Source: Candidatus Cloacimonadota bacterium
Lineage (GTDB): Bacteria > Cloacimonadota > Cloacimonadia > Cloacimonadales > TCS61
DNA: 40,524 bases
Assembly: GCA_023137125.1 (NCBI GenBank)
Contig: JAGLPW010000138.1
Location: 1-40,524, forward strand
Direction of reading: 5' to 3'
Shown: positions 33,649-40,524 of the stretch, piece after piece
Numbering within the stretch: the stretch's first letter is position 1
Layout of the letters: every line of letters begins with the position of its first letter
Program-made: the position numbers and the translations under genes
The notes under the pieces: model-generated
The model's database searches: none
What the model was told of the DNA's origin: nothing
The model's input: the letters and a program-made list of their open reading frames with translations, nothing else

Positions 33649-34752
33649 ATGAATAGTATTAAAATTCAAATCAATCATCAAGCAATAATAACAAAAGAAG
33701 AATTGGCATTAGTCTTGTATAATGAGATTGGAGAAGAATATGACCTCTCTGAAGAAGATGTTGAAGCTTTATTTTCTATCGAAAATATATTATTGTTACC
33801 AAATGATACTTTTACTACAAACTTTAAAATAGAATTACCAGAAATAGAGCTCAGAGATATTGAACCACAAGAAATAATATTTTCTTATTTAAATAATTTA
33901 GAGTCTGGTGAAAATATTCTATCAATCGTAAAAACAAATGATTCTATACTTCAAGATGTCTCTTTAAAATATTACAAAGAAGTTATCGAGCTAGAAATGG
34001 AAATGAGAAATGTTCTTACATACATTTTAGCTTACGACACAAAAAACATTGAGAACCAACTTTTTTCTGATTTCGGTATAAATAATTCAGAAAAAATTGA
34101 TTTTGAAAAAGTAAAAGAAAAATATGAAAATGGTCTTTTTTATATCTATTTTAATCACTATGCAAATTTTACCGAACCTCAAAAACTAAAAGCAAATCAA
34201 ATTGTAGAATTATTGCAAAATCCATCAATAATGACTTTTGATGATTTCAAGGAAAAAATAAATAATAGAGCAATTAATGAAACTCGTCATACTGACTTCT
34301 TACTCTCCATAAAAACAAAATTGCTACCACTTGAGAAAATGCGAAATGCGATAATGCATATAAGAAATTTATCAAAAAAGACAATTGATAACTACCAAAA
34401 AGCGGTTGAAGATACAGATATTGAAAAAGGTGTAAGATCATTAATAAATGATTTTTGGATTATTGAACAAAATGTATTAAACGAATCAACTTGGCTGGCA
34501 TTAGCTAAATCTCAGCTTGAAAGACTTATAACTATTACTCAAGATGAAAGTGAAAATATCATTTATAAAATGAATGATAATTATTATGAATACGAATTCG
34601 AAGAAGAATATTCTGATCTTGATGATTTCAAATCTGATTTAATTGATTATCTAAAGGACAAAATTGTTTTGCCTGATTTTGATCCTGATGATGATAATTT
34701 TGAGGATAAAATTATTCAAATGATAAACTTTAATTATTCAGTTGATAGATGA
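33649..34752 (+). CDS. HEPN-domain protein linked to hsdS
   Basis: 367 residues. The helical middle contains MRNAIMHIRNL (231-241), an R-x4-H motif (R232, N233, H237) typical of the catalytic HEPN RNase (Swt1-like). Another MRN lies at 119-121. The N terminus (IEIELR-type strands) and acidic C terminus (YDYEFEEEYSDLDDFK) are not recognised. It starts 2 bp after hsdS and is co-translated. HEPN genes beside type I RM are commonly interpreted as backup RNase effectors. Here it would act on RNA if the RM fails; inference. Confidence 0.7.
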   Translation: MNSIKIQINHQAIITKEELALVLYNEIGEEYDLSEEDVEALFSIENILLLPNDTFTTNFKIELPEIELRDIEPQEIIFSYLNNLESGENILSIVKTNDSILQDVSLKYYKEVIELEMEMRNVLTYILAYDTKNIENQLFSDFGINNSEKIDFEKVKEKYENGLFYIYFNHYANFTEPQKLKANQIVELLQNPSIMTFDDFKEKINNRAINETRHTDFLLSIKTKLLPLEKMRNAIMHIRNLSKKTIDNYQKAVEDTDIEKGVRSLINDFWIIEQNVLNESTWLALAKSQLERLITITQDESENIIYKMNDNYYEYEFEEEYSDLDDFKSDLIDYLKDKIVLPDFDPDDDNFEDKIIQMINFNYSVDR

Positions 34753-34769
34753 TAACTTACTTAGTGAAT

Positions 34770-34858
34770 CATTGTCGTTGTCCCGCAAACTGGTCCAAAG
34801 TTAATGTGTAAAAGTGTATAAATTGATTTTGTAAGTTTTTGAATAAAGGATAACTACA
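34770..34858 (+). repeat. Repeat A (copy 5), diverged end
   Basis: CATTGTCGTTGTCCCGCAAAC, TGGTCCAAAGTTAATGTGTA, then TTTTGAATAAAGGATAACTA, which is also at 14988. No B copy. It ends where the GNAT stop codon lies. Confidence 0.75.
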
Positions 34859-35363
34859 AATTATCAAGCACTAGTTGTAAATAAATCTGTCCCTGATCAT
34901 TAGGACCGTTAAGTCCTGGTAAGGTAGCAACAGGTGTGAATCCGCAATTTCTATAGAATTCAATTGCTCCTTTGTCACCTTCATATGTAGACACGTACAG
35001 GCAGTACATACCAGCAGCCTTTGATTTGCTTACAGCATCTTGTATGAGCCTTCTGCCGTATCCTTTCCGACGATGAGTTTTGATAATACCCAGATCAAGA
35101 AGTTCAGCATGTCCTGCAATTGTAGGATGATCTTCGATCATAAGACAATAAAGACCTATTGGAAGATGATCCGTATCGTAAAACCCATAGAATATTCCAC
35201 CGCTACCGATACGCTTTGATATCTTACTTTTGAGCCATTTAAGATGATTTGGATTCTTCAAGTCGAACCAGCTTCCAGCTTCGATTTCAGACATGAGGAC
35301 AAGAAACTCTTCCAGGACTCCGGATTTTTTTAAAGCTTTAGCTTCTTTGCTAAATACTATCAT
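34854..35363 (-). CDS. GNAT N-acetyltransferase
   Basis: 169 residues of the GNAT fold. Motif A is LGIIKTHRRKGYGRRLIQDA (RRKGYGRR binds the pyrophosphate of acetyl-CoA) and the B region is YVSTYEGDKGAIEFYRNCGF. The acceptor is not predictable. On the minus strand between two A repeats, a single-gene module like the one at 15346-16020. Base composition is less AT-rich than its neighbours. Confidence 0.85.
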   Translation of the reverse strand: MIVFSKEAKALKKSGVLEEFLVLMSEIEAGSWFDLKNPNHLKWLKSKISKRIGSGGIFYGFYDTDHLPIGLYCLMIEDHPTIAGHAELLDLGIIKTHRRKGYGRRLIQDAVSKSKAAGMYCLYVSTYEGDKGAIEFYRNCGFTPVATLPGLNGPNDQGQIYLQLVLDNL

Positions 35364-35468
35364 TGATAATTCTTCCTTAATTCTTATATTCCTTAAATAA
35401 CTATTTGTAAGAATTTAGAGTCAAGGAGTTTAGTACATTAATGTATTATTAATTTAGTAAATCTAAAC

Positions 35469-35688
35469 TTTGTCACCAAAAACTGGTCCAAACTTAATGT
35501 GTAAAAGTGTGTAAATTTACTATTATATGTAAGTTAGCAAGAAAATGCCAAACTGCTGCAACTTTTCTAATCCTATTTATATTGTTTATTAAGTTGTAGA
35601 TTCAATGAGTCGTTACCTTACAAGCTCCAAATTGTAAGCTGTAACGGCTCATCTCAATTAACAAGTTAAATACTATTATTCTTGACAA
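35469..35688 (+). repeat. Composite repeat A-B-C (copy 6)
   Basis: A: TTGTCACCAAAAACTGGTCC, AACTTAATGTGTAAAAGTGT, TTAGCAAG. B: AATGCCAAACTGCTGCAAC (35544-35562). C: GAGTCGTTACCTTACAAGCT, AGCTGTAACGGCTCATC, AAGTTAAATACTATTATTCT. B-C matches 40320-40436 almost base for base. Confidence 0.9.
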
Positions 35689-35710
35689 TTAATTGGCTTA
35701 AAGTAAATAT
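35682..35710 (+). promoter_or_regulatory. Promoter-like tail of repeat C
   Basis: TTGACA (35682-35687), 17 bases, AAATAT (35705-35710). It would transcribe the long hairpin and the two-TM gene. Same tail as at 21720. Confidence 0.5.
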
Positions 35711-35747
35711 TTATATGATTTGATTAATAAACACAAAAGGAAAACTC

Positions 35748-35867
35748 ATGAAAATAATTAATGGCGGCATAACTCCTATCATGCGTGTTTGCGTCATTAA
35801 GCGAAGGCAAGCCTTCTTTCTTCACACGCAACACACGCTCACCATTATGTTTAATTATTTTCTATAG
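35748..35867 (+). other. 111-bp imperfect hairpin overlapping a 39-codon ORF
   Basis: AAAATAATTAA (35751-35761) pairs with TTAATTATTTT (35851-35861). AATGG/CCATT and CGTGTTTGCGT/ACGCAACACACG extend the stem. GAAGGC-AA-GCCTTC (35803-35816) forms the tip. The same bases encode MKIINGGITPIMRVCVIKR... (39 codons, RBS AAAGGAA). A DNA/RNA structural function is more likely than the peptide. Confidence 0.6.
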
Positions 35868-35889
35868 ATAAAAAAAATAAGGAGGATTT

Positions 35890-36849
35890 ATGAATGTTAG
35901 TAGCAAAAGAAAGGACATTATGATTTTAGTAATTTCGGTCATATTATTAAGTATTGAAATATCATTAATTTCTAATATACTATTTTCAAAATTTTATAGT
36001 GACAATAAATTAATATTCTTTTTAATTAATTCTATTTTGTTCTTAATAACGATATCTTTACTTATAAAAACAATGTTTGTATATGATACAAAGATACACA
36101 ATTCAAATATAATATTTGCATATGATACAGTAAAAAATAAATTTGTTGATATTTATTGCAATCCTTCAACTGTAAACGCAAGAGTTCTTTATAACAGTTT
36201 AAATAAAAAAAATAAACAAAAAATACAGATTAATGATTTATTGGAAAAAGATAAAACTGAGTTCTTTGAATTTTGTAACTGTTTAGTTGTTCAGCTTATC
36301 TTCTCGCGCTTTCTAAGAAATAAACAATATAAAAATATTATTGATATCAATTTTTTGAAAGAAGTACTAGTTAAATTTAGATATATAGATATTGATTCTA
36401 TATTGGGTGGAGAAGAACATATTACTGGAAAACTCAAACTTGTTTCAAGTAAATTGACTTTACCCGATGGATTTAAATTAAAAAATGTAAGTAAACAAAA
36501 CATGGAATTAGACTCTTTATTTGGTTTTGTAAATTTCAAATGGAGTATTATCGTTTCAAGTAATACGGAAGTATGTAAAATCTTTTCGGTACTTAAAAAA
36601 ATTGATTTAAATAATTTGCTTCAAGTAAATGTTAGCTTTAATATGGAATATGGTTTCAAACCATTACTGATATTTAAGAAATCAACTCTCGAATTTGAAA
36701 AATTTGTTAATCATTGCAAAAATAACATGAATAAGTATGACTGGAAATCGTGTATGGATGAATTTAATTCTAAAGTCTTAATTGATACATTCGATTATCT
36801 AAATGACAAATTTAATAATCTTGAAAAGAAAATATCACATAATGAATAA
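35890..36849 (+). CDS. Two-TM membrane protein, unknown
   Basis: 319 residues. Two transmembrane helices at about 9-33 (IMILVISVILLSIEISLISN) and 41-63 (IFFLINSILFLITISLLIK), then a large soluble part that faces the cytoplasm if the short N terminus does. No recognised motif; several FKxx and Lys-rich helices at the C terminus. AAGGAGG lies 5 bases ahead. The gene follows a structured leader and a C repeat. A conflict-system effector of the 2TM type is possible, but it is not shown. Confidence 0.55.
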   Translation: MNVSSKRKDIMILVISVILLSIEISLISNILFSKFYSDNKLIFFLINSILFLITISLLIKTMFVYDTKIHNSNIIFAYDTVKNKFVDIYCNPSTVNARVLYNSLNKKNKQKIQINDLLEKDKTEFFEFCNCLVVQLIFSRFLRNKQYKNIIDINFLKEVLVKFRYIDIDSILGGEEHITGKLKLVSSKLTLPDGFKLKNVSKQNMELDSLFGFVNFKWSIIVSSNTEVCKIFSVLKKIDLNNLLQVNVSFNMEYGFKPLLIFKKSTLEFEKFVNHCKNNMNKYDWKSCMDEFNSKVLIDTFDYLNDKFNNLEKKISHNE

Positions 36850-36880
36850 GTATTAAATGATTAGTTAAAAAGTTACATAT

Positions 36881-36917
36881 AACAAGCGTGTCAGTTAATT
36901 TTCACCGCACACGCGGG
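36881..36917 (+). repeat. AACAAGCG-type palindromic spacer
   Basis: AACAAGCGTGTCAG (36881-36894) is repeated as AACAAGCGTATCAG at 37803-37816. In the first copy, GCGTGT pairs with ACACGC 18 bases later. Both lie between secreted/lipoprotein genes of region 7. Confidence 0.5.
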
Positions 36918-36958
36918 ACATTACATGAAATACAAATAAATAAAAAAGGAGTCAGCAA

Positions 36959-37762
36959 ATGAAAAGAAGTTACAAATTATTAAATGGAGTATTGATATTA
37001 TTATTATTCATTTTAATATCCTGCTCTTCGGATTCAACAACTGGACCTGAAAATGATACAATTGATCCAACTGTATCATTTGGAAATATTGCAAACGGAG
37101 CTGACGTCTCAGGCATTTTTAATGTAACAGTAAATGCTTCTGATAATGATGAAATTGATTTAGTTGCAATTTATCTGGATGGGCAAAAAATTGGTGAGAT
37201 AGATGTTTCACGTTATTCTTTTACAATTAATTGTAACGATTATGAAGATGGAGAACACACTTTACAAGCGAAAGCTTGGGATAGAGCTGGTAATATTGGT
37301 ATTACAAATATTATAACAATAAATACAACTTTTGATTTTGCTCCTTACTCAAATGGTACCATAAAAGTTTCCATTACTCATTATCTACAAATAGATCCCG
37401 TTGATATTGGTAGTTATGGAGATCCTTATTTTGTTTACATTATAGAAATAAATGGTAACGAATTTGAAACATTCACTTCATCAATTTGGCAAAATACTTA
37501 TGAAATAAATACACCAATTGATTATACTTTTGATATTCCTGACGATACAAGAGAGTATCAATTAACAGTTTATGTGAGAGATGATGATATTGTGGGTTAT
37601 GAAGAACTTGATTATACTCCTACCTCTGGTTATGCTTATATTTGGACACTCGATCCAATAACATCTGATTTTTCCGAAATATTTAACGGTGAAGATGATG
37701 GCTCTTCTGGTTATGATGATAATGATTGTGAAATCACTTTAAATGTTAATACATTAGATTAG
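36959..37762 (+). CDS. Ig-like lipoprotein
   Basis: 267 residues, lipoprotein signal with lipobox LISC (Cys22). The first domain (about 40-110) is bacterial Ig-like: IDPTVSFGNIANGADVSGIF, VNASDNDEIDLVAIYLDG, GEHTLQAKAWDRAGNIG. The second (about 120-265) has beta strands IKVSITHYLQ and YQLTVYVRDDD and an acidic end (EDDGSSGYDDNDCEI). Presumably anchored in the outer membrane. AAGGAG lies 7 bases ahead. Function unknown. Confidence 0.7.
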   Translation: MKRSYKLLNGVLILLLFILISCSSDSTTGPENDTIDPTVSFGNIANGADVSGIFNVTVNASDNDEIDLVAIYLDGQKIGEIDVSRYSFTINCNDYEDGEHTLQAKAWDRAGNIGITNIITINTTFDFAPYSNGTIKVSITHYLQIDPVDIGSYGDPYFVYIIEINGNEFETFTSSIWQNTYEINTPIDYTFDIPDDTREYQLTVYVRDDDIVGYEELDYTPTSGYAYIWTLDPITSDFSEIFNGEDDGSSGYDDNDCEITLNVNTLD

Positions 37763-37942
37763 CGGTTGTAATATTCAAGTATTATAAAGATTAAATTCAC
37801 GTAACAAGCGTATCAGCAGGTAGGCTGGTCGGTTTGCTTCGTCTGAATCGTTCCGATTCAGTGTTTGTTGGTTTATCTAGGCGTAATCTTCTGATTCCGC
37901 AGAGTGCTCGAAACATTAACAGCAACTGAAAGGGAGGAAACT
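37763..37942. other. Structured spacer with a perfect hairpin
   Basis: CTGAATCG-TTC-CGATTCAG (37843-37861) is a perfect 8-bp stem. The spacer is richer in G and C than its neighbours and contains the second AACAAGCG copy. Whether it is a terminator, recombination site or leader RNA cannot be decided. Confidence 0.45.
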
Positions 37943-40234
37943 ATGAGAAAATTAGTTTTTATTTTATGTTTAGTTTTATTAAGTAGTCTGAGTTTATTTG
38001 CTCAATCATCAGCAGAGATTCAGTGGGGGTATTTCCAAGAAAATTCATATATTCAAGGTGAATCTGTTTATTTTAGTGTGCAAGTTATAAATACTGGCTC
38101 AACTACATTGAGCGGACTTTGGCTTAATGTTGATATTTCAGATCCAAACGGAACAAATGTCAGAGTAGGATGGTGGCAAGATATACCAACACTATCCCCC
38201 AATCAAACATATTCCACAGGCTATGACTTCGTATGGTCGATTCCATCTAATGCGATGTTAGGTAATTATTATGCTGCTGTTGGATTGAGAGATGCTTCAA
38301 CAATGTATGACATTGTGTATCAAATTGATAACTTTACTGTTTTTCAACAAAATCCTGAAGCTGAAATACAATGGGGATATACTGATACTTATTCATATGA
38401 GCTTGGTGAAACCGTTGAATTTAATGTAAAAGTTAAAAACATAGGTAATGTAACATTAACTGGACTATGGCTTAATGTTGATGTTGCCTCACCAAGTGGT
38501 TATAACGTGATTGAAGATCTTTGGCAGAATGTACCAACACTTGATCCTAATGAGACATATGAAACAGGATATGATGACTTATGGAACATCCCATATGAAG
38601 CAGAATCCGGAGAATATTCAATAACAGTTGGTTTGCGAGATAATTCAACGATATATGATATTGAATATAGCATTGAACAATTTTATGTTGAACCAGGAAC
38701 AACAAGTGCTGAAATATTATGGGGATATATCGAGAATGATAATTATTTTTCAGGGGAAATCGTAAGATTGAGAGTAAAAGTCATAAACACAGGAAATACT
38801 ATTTTAGATGATCTATGGCTTAATGTTGATATTGCTTCACCAAGTGGTAATAATGTAGTTGAAGGTTTTTGGCAGAATGTTCCTACACTCGATCCCAATG
38901 AAACATATGAAACAGGATATGATGACGTTTGGGAAATACCTGTTGGTGCCGCAATTGGAGAATATTCAGTAACAGTTGGTTTACGAGATAATTCAACAAT
39001 ATATGATATTGAATATGGCATTGATCAATTTGATGTTACTGAAAACCCAGAACCATTCCCAATAACCGATGGTAAAATTGTATATCATTCATATTCTTAT
39101 TACTGGGCATGGGATGGTAAGTTGTATATTTATGACTTTTCAGAACAATCGTTGGTTGAAATAAGTGAAAATTGGAATATTGATCATACAATTAATGCTC
39201 ATTTTTCGCCAGATGGTTCTAAAATTGTATTTATGGGTGTCCCTGAGGGTTCACATTACTATAATAGTTTTGATGTATTTTTATGGGAATTAGGATCCAA
39301 TATACCAATTAACTTAACTTATAATAATAATATTCCAGATGAAGATCCAAAGTTTTCACCATCTGGGAATGCAATCGTCTTTAAGCAAAATGGTGATTTG
39401 AAAATAATGGATTTAAGCGGAAATATAATAAACACTATAACAAATGATGGATTTTCTATTGAGGAATCAATGCCTTATTATACTAATGATGCTCAACAAA
39501 TAATTTATTCACGTGGAGCAGGCAGTGACTCTGATATTTATATAATTAATGTTAATGGTTCAAATAACCAACCACTTGAAAATGTGGCAAATACTCAAGA
39601 ATTCTATCCTATTACAAGAGATTCGTATACTTTCGTGTATACTAAATGGGTTTCTTCAACTAATGAGCACGATCAAATTTATTTAGGATACTTTTCAGGT
39701 GCTAATCCACAATCTTTGGCTTTTAATGATATTAACGCAAATGACGATGATCCCTTTCCTTTTAACTCTGATTTTGTGTTTTTTTCAAGTGATCGTTCAG
39801 GAAGTGTATGTGGTTGGGATTTATATTTAGCAAATATAAATTCTGGTTCCTTATGGTCATTGAGTAATTTTGGAGTTAATTCATCTAATCACGAATTAGG
39901 TTCTTGTTACTCAAATAGTGTAACAATAATCGACAACAATTTGGAAATACCTATTAGTTTTAAACTACATCAAAACTTCCCCAATCCCTTCAATCCAACA
40001 ACAACAATTGATTTTTCAATACGAAGTGAATCAAAAATTGAACTTACAATTTATAACATCAAAGGCCAAAAAGTAAGGATATTAGCTCACGATGATTTTA
40101 CAAAAGGCTCACATTCAATTATCTGGAAAGGTAATGATGAATCTGGAGAATCGGTTAGTTCTGGTGTTTATCTATATAAATTAAATGTTAATGGTAAAAC
40201 AGAAGGGACAAAGAAAATGCTGCTTCTTAAGTAG
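37943..40234 (+). CDS. Secreted protein: three Ig-like repeats, TolB/PD40 propeller, sorting domain
   Basis: The ATG at 37943 has GGGAGG upstream; the longer frame from 37904 has no ribosome site. 763 residues. Signal peptide (MRKLVFILCLVLLSSLSLFA), three ~112-residue repeats (about 22-365) with AEIQWGY at the start, LWLNVDI in the middle and VGLRDNSTIYDIEY near the end; the second and third are most alike. A PD40/TolB-like propeller follows (SPDGSKIVF, SPSGNAIVF, DSDIYIINVNGSN), then the T9SS-type domain ([36 protein letters not shown]). Likely a cell-surface binding protein. Confidence 0.85.
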   Translation: MRKLVFILCLVLLSSLSLFAQSSAEIQWGYFQENSYIQGESVYFSVQVINTGSTTLSGLWLNVDISDPNGTNVRVGWWQDIPTLSPNQTYSTGYDFVWSIPSNAMLGNYYAAVGLRDASTMYDIVYQIDNFTVFQQNPEAEIQWGYTDTYSYELGETVEFNVKVKNIGNVTLTGLWLNVDVASPSGYNVIEDLWQNVPTLDPNETYETGYDDLWNIPYEAESGEYSITVGLRDNSTIYDIEYSIEQFYVEPGTTSAEILWGYIENDNYFSGEIVRLRVKVINTGNTILDDLWLNVDIASPSGNNVVEGFWQNVPTLDPNETYETGYDDVWEIPVGAAIGEYSVTVGLRDNSTIYDIEYGIDQFDVTENPEPFPITDGKIVYHSYSYYWAWDGKLYIYDFSEQSLVEISENWNIDHTINAHFSPDGSKIVFMGVPEGSHYYNSFDVFLWELGSNIPINLTYNNNIPDEDPKFSPSGNAIVFKQNGDLKIMDLSGNIINTITNDGFSIEESMPYYTNDAQQIIYSRGAGSDSDIYIINVNGSNNQPLENVANTQEFYPITRDSYTFVYTKWVSSTNEHDQIYLGYFSGANPQSLAFNDINANDDDPFPFNSDFVFFSSDRSGSVCGWDLYLANINSGSLWSLSNFGVNSSNHELGSCYSNSVTIIDNNLEIPISFKLHQNFPNPFNPTTTIDFSIRSESKIELTIYNIKGQKVRILAHDDFTKGSHSIIWKGNDESGESVSSGVYLYKLNVNGKTEGTKKMLLLK

Positions 40235-40240
40235 TACCAC

Positions 40241-40275
40241 AAACCCAGCCTGAGAATTACTCAAGCTGGGTTTTA
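40241..40275 (+). terminator. Intrinsic terminator
   Basis: AACCCAGC (40242-40249) pairs with GCTGGGTT (40265-40272), with GAG/CTC inside, and TTTTATTG follows. Placed just after the stop of the propeller protein. Confidence 0.85.
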
Positions 40276-40319
40276 TTGTATTTACGGTTCATTCGATACT
40301 TTTTTCTACTAATAAGAAT

Positions 40320-40436
40320 AATGCCAAACTGCTGCAACTTTTCTAATTCAATCTATCTTGTTTATGAAGTTGTAGATTCAATGAGTCTTTACTTCACAAG
40401 CCCCAAATTGCAAGCTGTAACGGCTCATCTTATTTA
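40320..40436 (+). repeat. Repeat B-C at the right edge
   Basis: AATGCCAAACTGCTGCAAC, then TTTTCTAAT, GTTGTAGATTCAATGAGTC, CAAGCCCCAAATTGCAAGCT and GTAACGGCTCATC. Nearly the same as 35544-35660, so the 35.5-40.4 kb module lies between direct repeats. The remaining bases to 40524 hold no gene I can see. Confidence 0.85.
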
Positions 40437-40524
40437 ATTGGCATTGTTCAATATATCCCTAAAACTCACTATAGGTGAATGCTTGGACAGATAGATCAAA
40501 GGCTATAGTTTAATCTCTAATCAC

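Larger units (their letters stand above)
35364..35889. other. Intergenic region with A-B-C repeat, promoter-like tail and a long hairpin
   Basis: The stretch is almost completely accounted for by the composite repeat, its promoter-like tail and the 111-bp hairpin with a tiny ORF. Nothing else is seen. Confidence 0.7.

Noticed and set aside
12219-40436. Integron cassette array
   Set aside because: Gene-repeat-gene order looks cassette-like, and AACAAGCG and GTTAAAT strings recall attC ends. There is no integrase, the repeats lack paired RYYYAAC/GTTRRRY ends, and some genes are antisense.
1-40524. tRNA, rRNA or tmRNA genes
   Set aside because: I saw no cloverleaf with a GTTCRANNC arm and no rRNA segment; short genes could still be missed by eye.

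Overview
The window looks like a low-GC, FCB-group bacterium close to Cloacimonadota. Three large secreted proteins end in the same C-terminal domain: an NPFNP motif, then an IYNIKGQK-like strand, a SGxYFYKL-like strand and a terminal KMLLLK. This is the FlgD-like, type A type IX secretion sorting domain common in that group. The lineage is inferred from these proteins and the base composition; there is no rRNA or other marker gene in the window.

Region 1 (1-1.85 kb) is chromosomal flank: a TetR repressor with a perfect 7+1+7 operator, translationally coupled to an outer-membrane barrel gene that runs off the left edge. Region 2 (1.84-6.9 kb) is the transposition module of a Mu/Tn7/Tn402-type element. 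It has an array of ~20-bp terminal repeats (1.84-2.0 kb), a winged-helix protein, a MuB/TnsC-type ATPase, a MuA/TnsB-type DDE transposase and a divergent pair of regulators (a small HTH protein and a LexA/CI-like self-cleaving repressor). An oppositely oriented array of the same terminal repeat lies at 31.06-31.3 kb, so a roughly 29-kb element with cargo is plausible.

Region 3 (7.1-12.2 kb) is the most interesting cargo. A Rad50/PrrC-like ATPase with a CPFC hook is followed by a tight four-gene run: a small protein with a Gly-rich N terminus, a PfkB kinase fused to a nucleoside 2-deoxyribosyltransferase, a QueC-like enzyme with an intact PP-loop and four-Cys zinc site, and an OGG/EndoIII-like glycosylase with its catalytic Lys and Asp. 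QueC plus an OGG-like glycosylase recalls type IV CBASS, and QueC plus a small partner recalls Qat. There is no CD-NTase, no TGT and no TatD, and the kinase-deoxyribosyltransferase fusion is an extra. I propose this as a candidate undescribed deazaguanine-based defence system.

Region 4 (12.2-23 kb) is a mosaic of small modules separated by recurring intergenic repeats. It holds a truncated and an intact HNH gene, two membrane-anchored unknowns, a six-TM protein of different base composition, and a very unusual fusion of a TAXI-type binding protein, a K+-channel-like pore and a TrkA-N/RCK domain. That fusion sits next to a TM-phosphoribosyltransferase-histidine phosphatase fusion. A sigma-like protein and small membrane proteins follow.

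Region 5 (23.3-31 kb) encodes a 1828-residue gingipain-like protein and a beta-helix protein, both with sorting domains. Region 6 (31.3-35.4 kb) is a 5'-truncated type I hsdM, hsdS and a HEPN protein, then a GNAT acetyltransferase. Region 7 (35.4-40.5 kb) holds a two-TM protein, a lipoprotein and a repeat-rich secreted beta-propeller protein.

Four repeat families punctuate the right two thirds. A is an IS-end-like sequence (TGTCCCCGAAAACTGGTCCA core). B is a solo copy of the transposon terminal repeat (AATGCCAAACTGCTGCAAC). C is a GTTAC/GTAAC hairpin that can carry a promoter-like tail. D is a leader containing GTTACCCAA. They occur as A-B-C or A-B-D composites between modules. This suggests the island grew by repeated insertion or recombination at related element ends.
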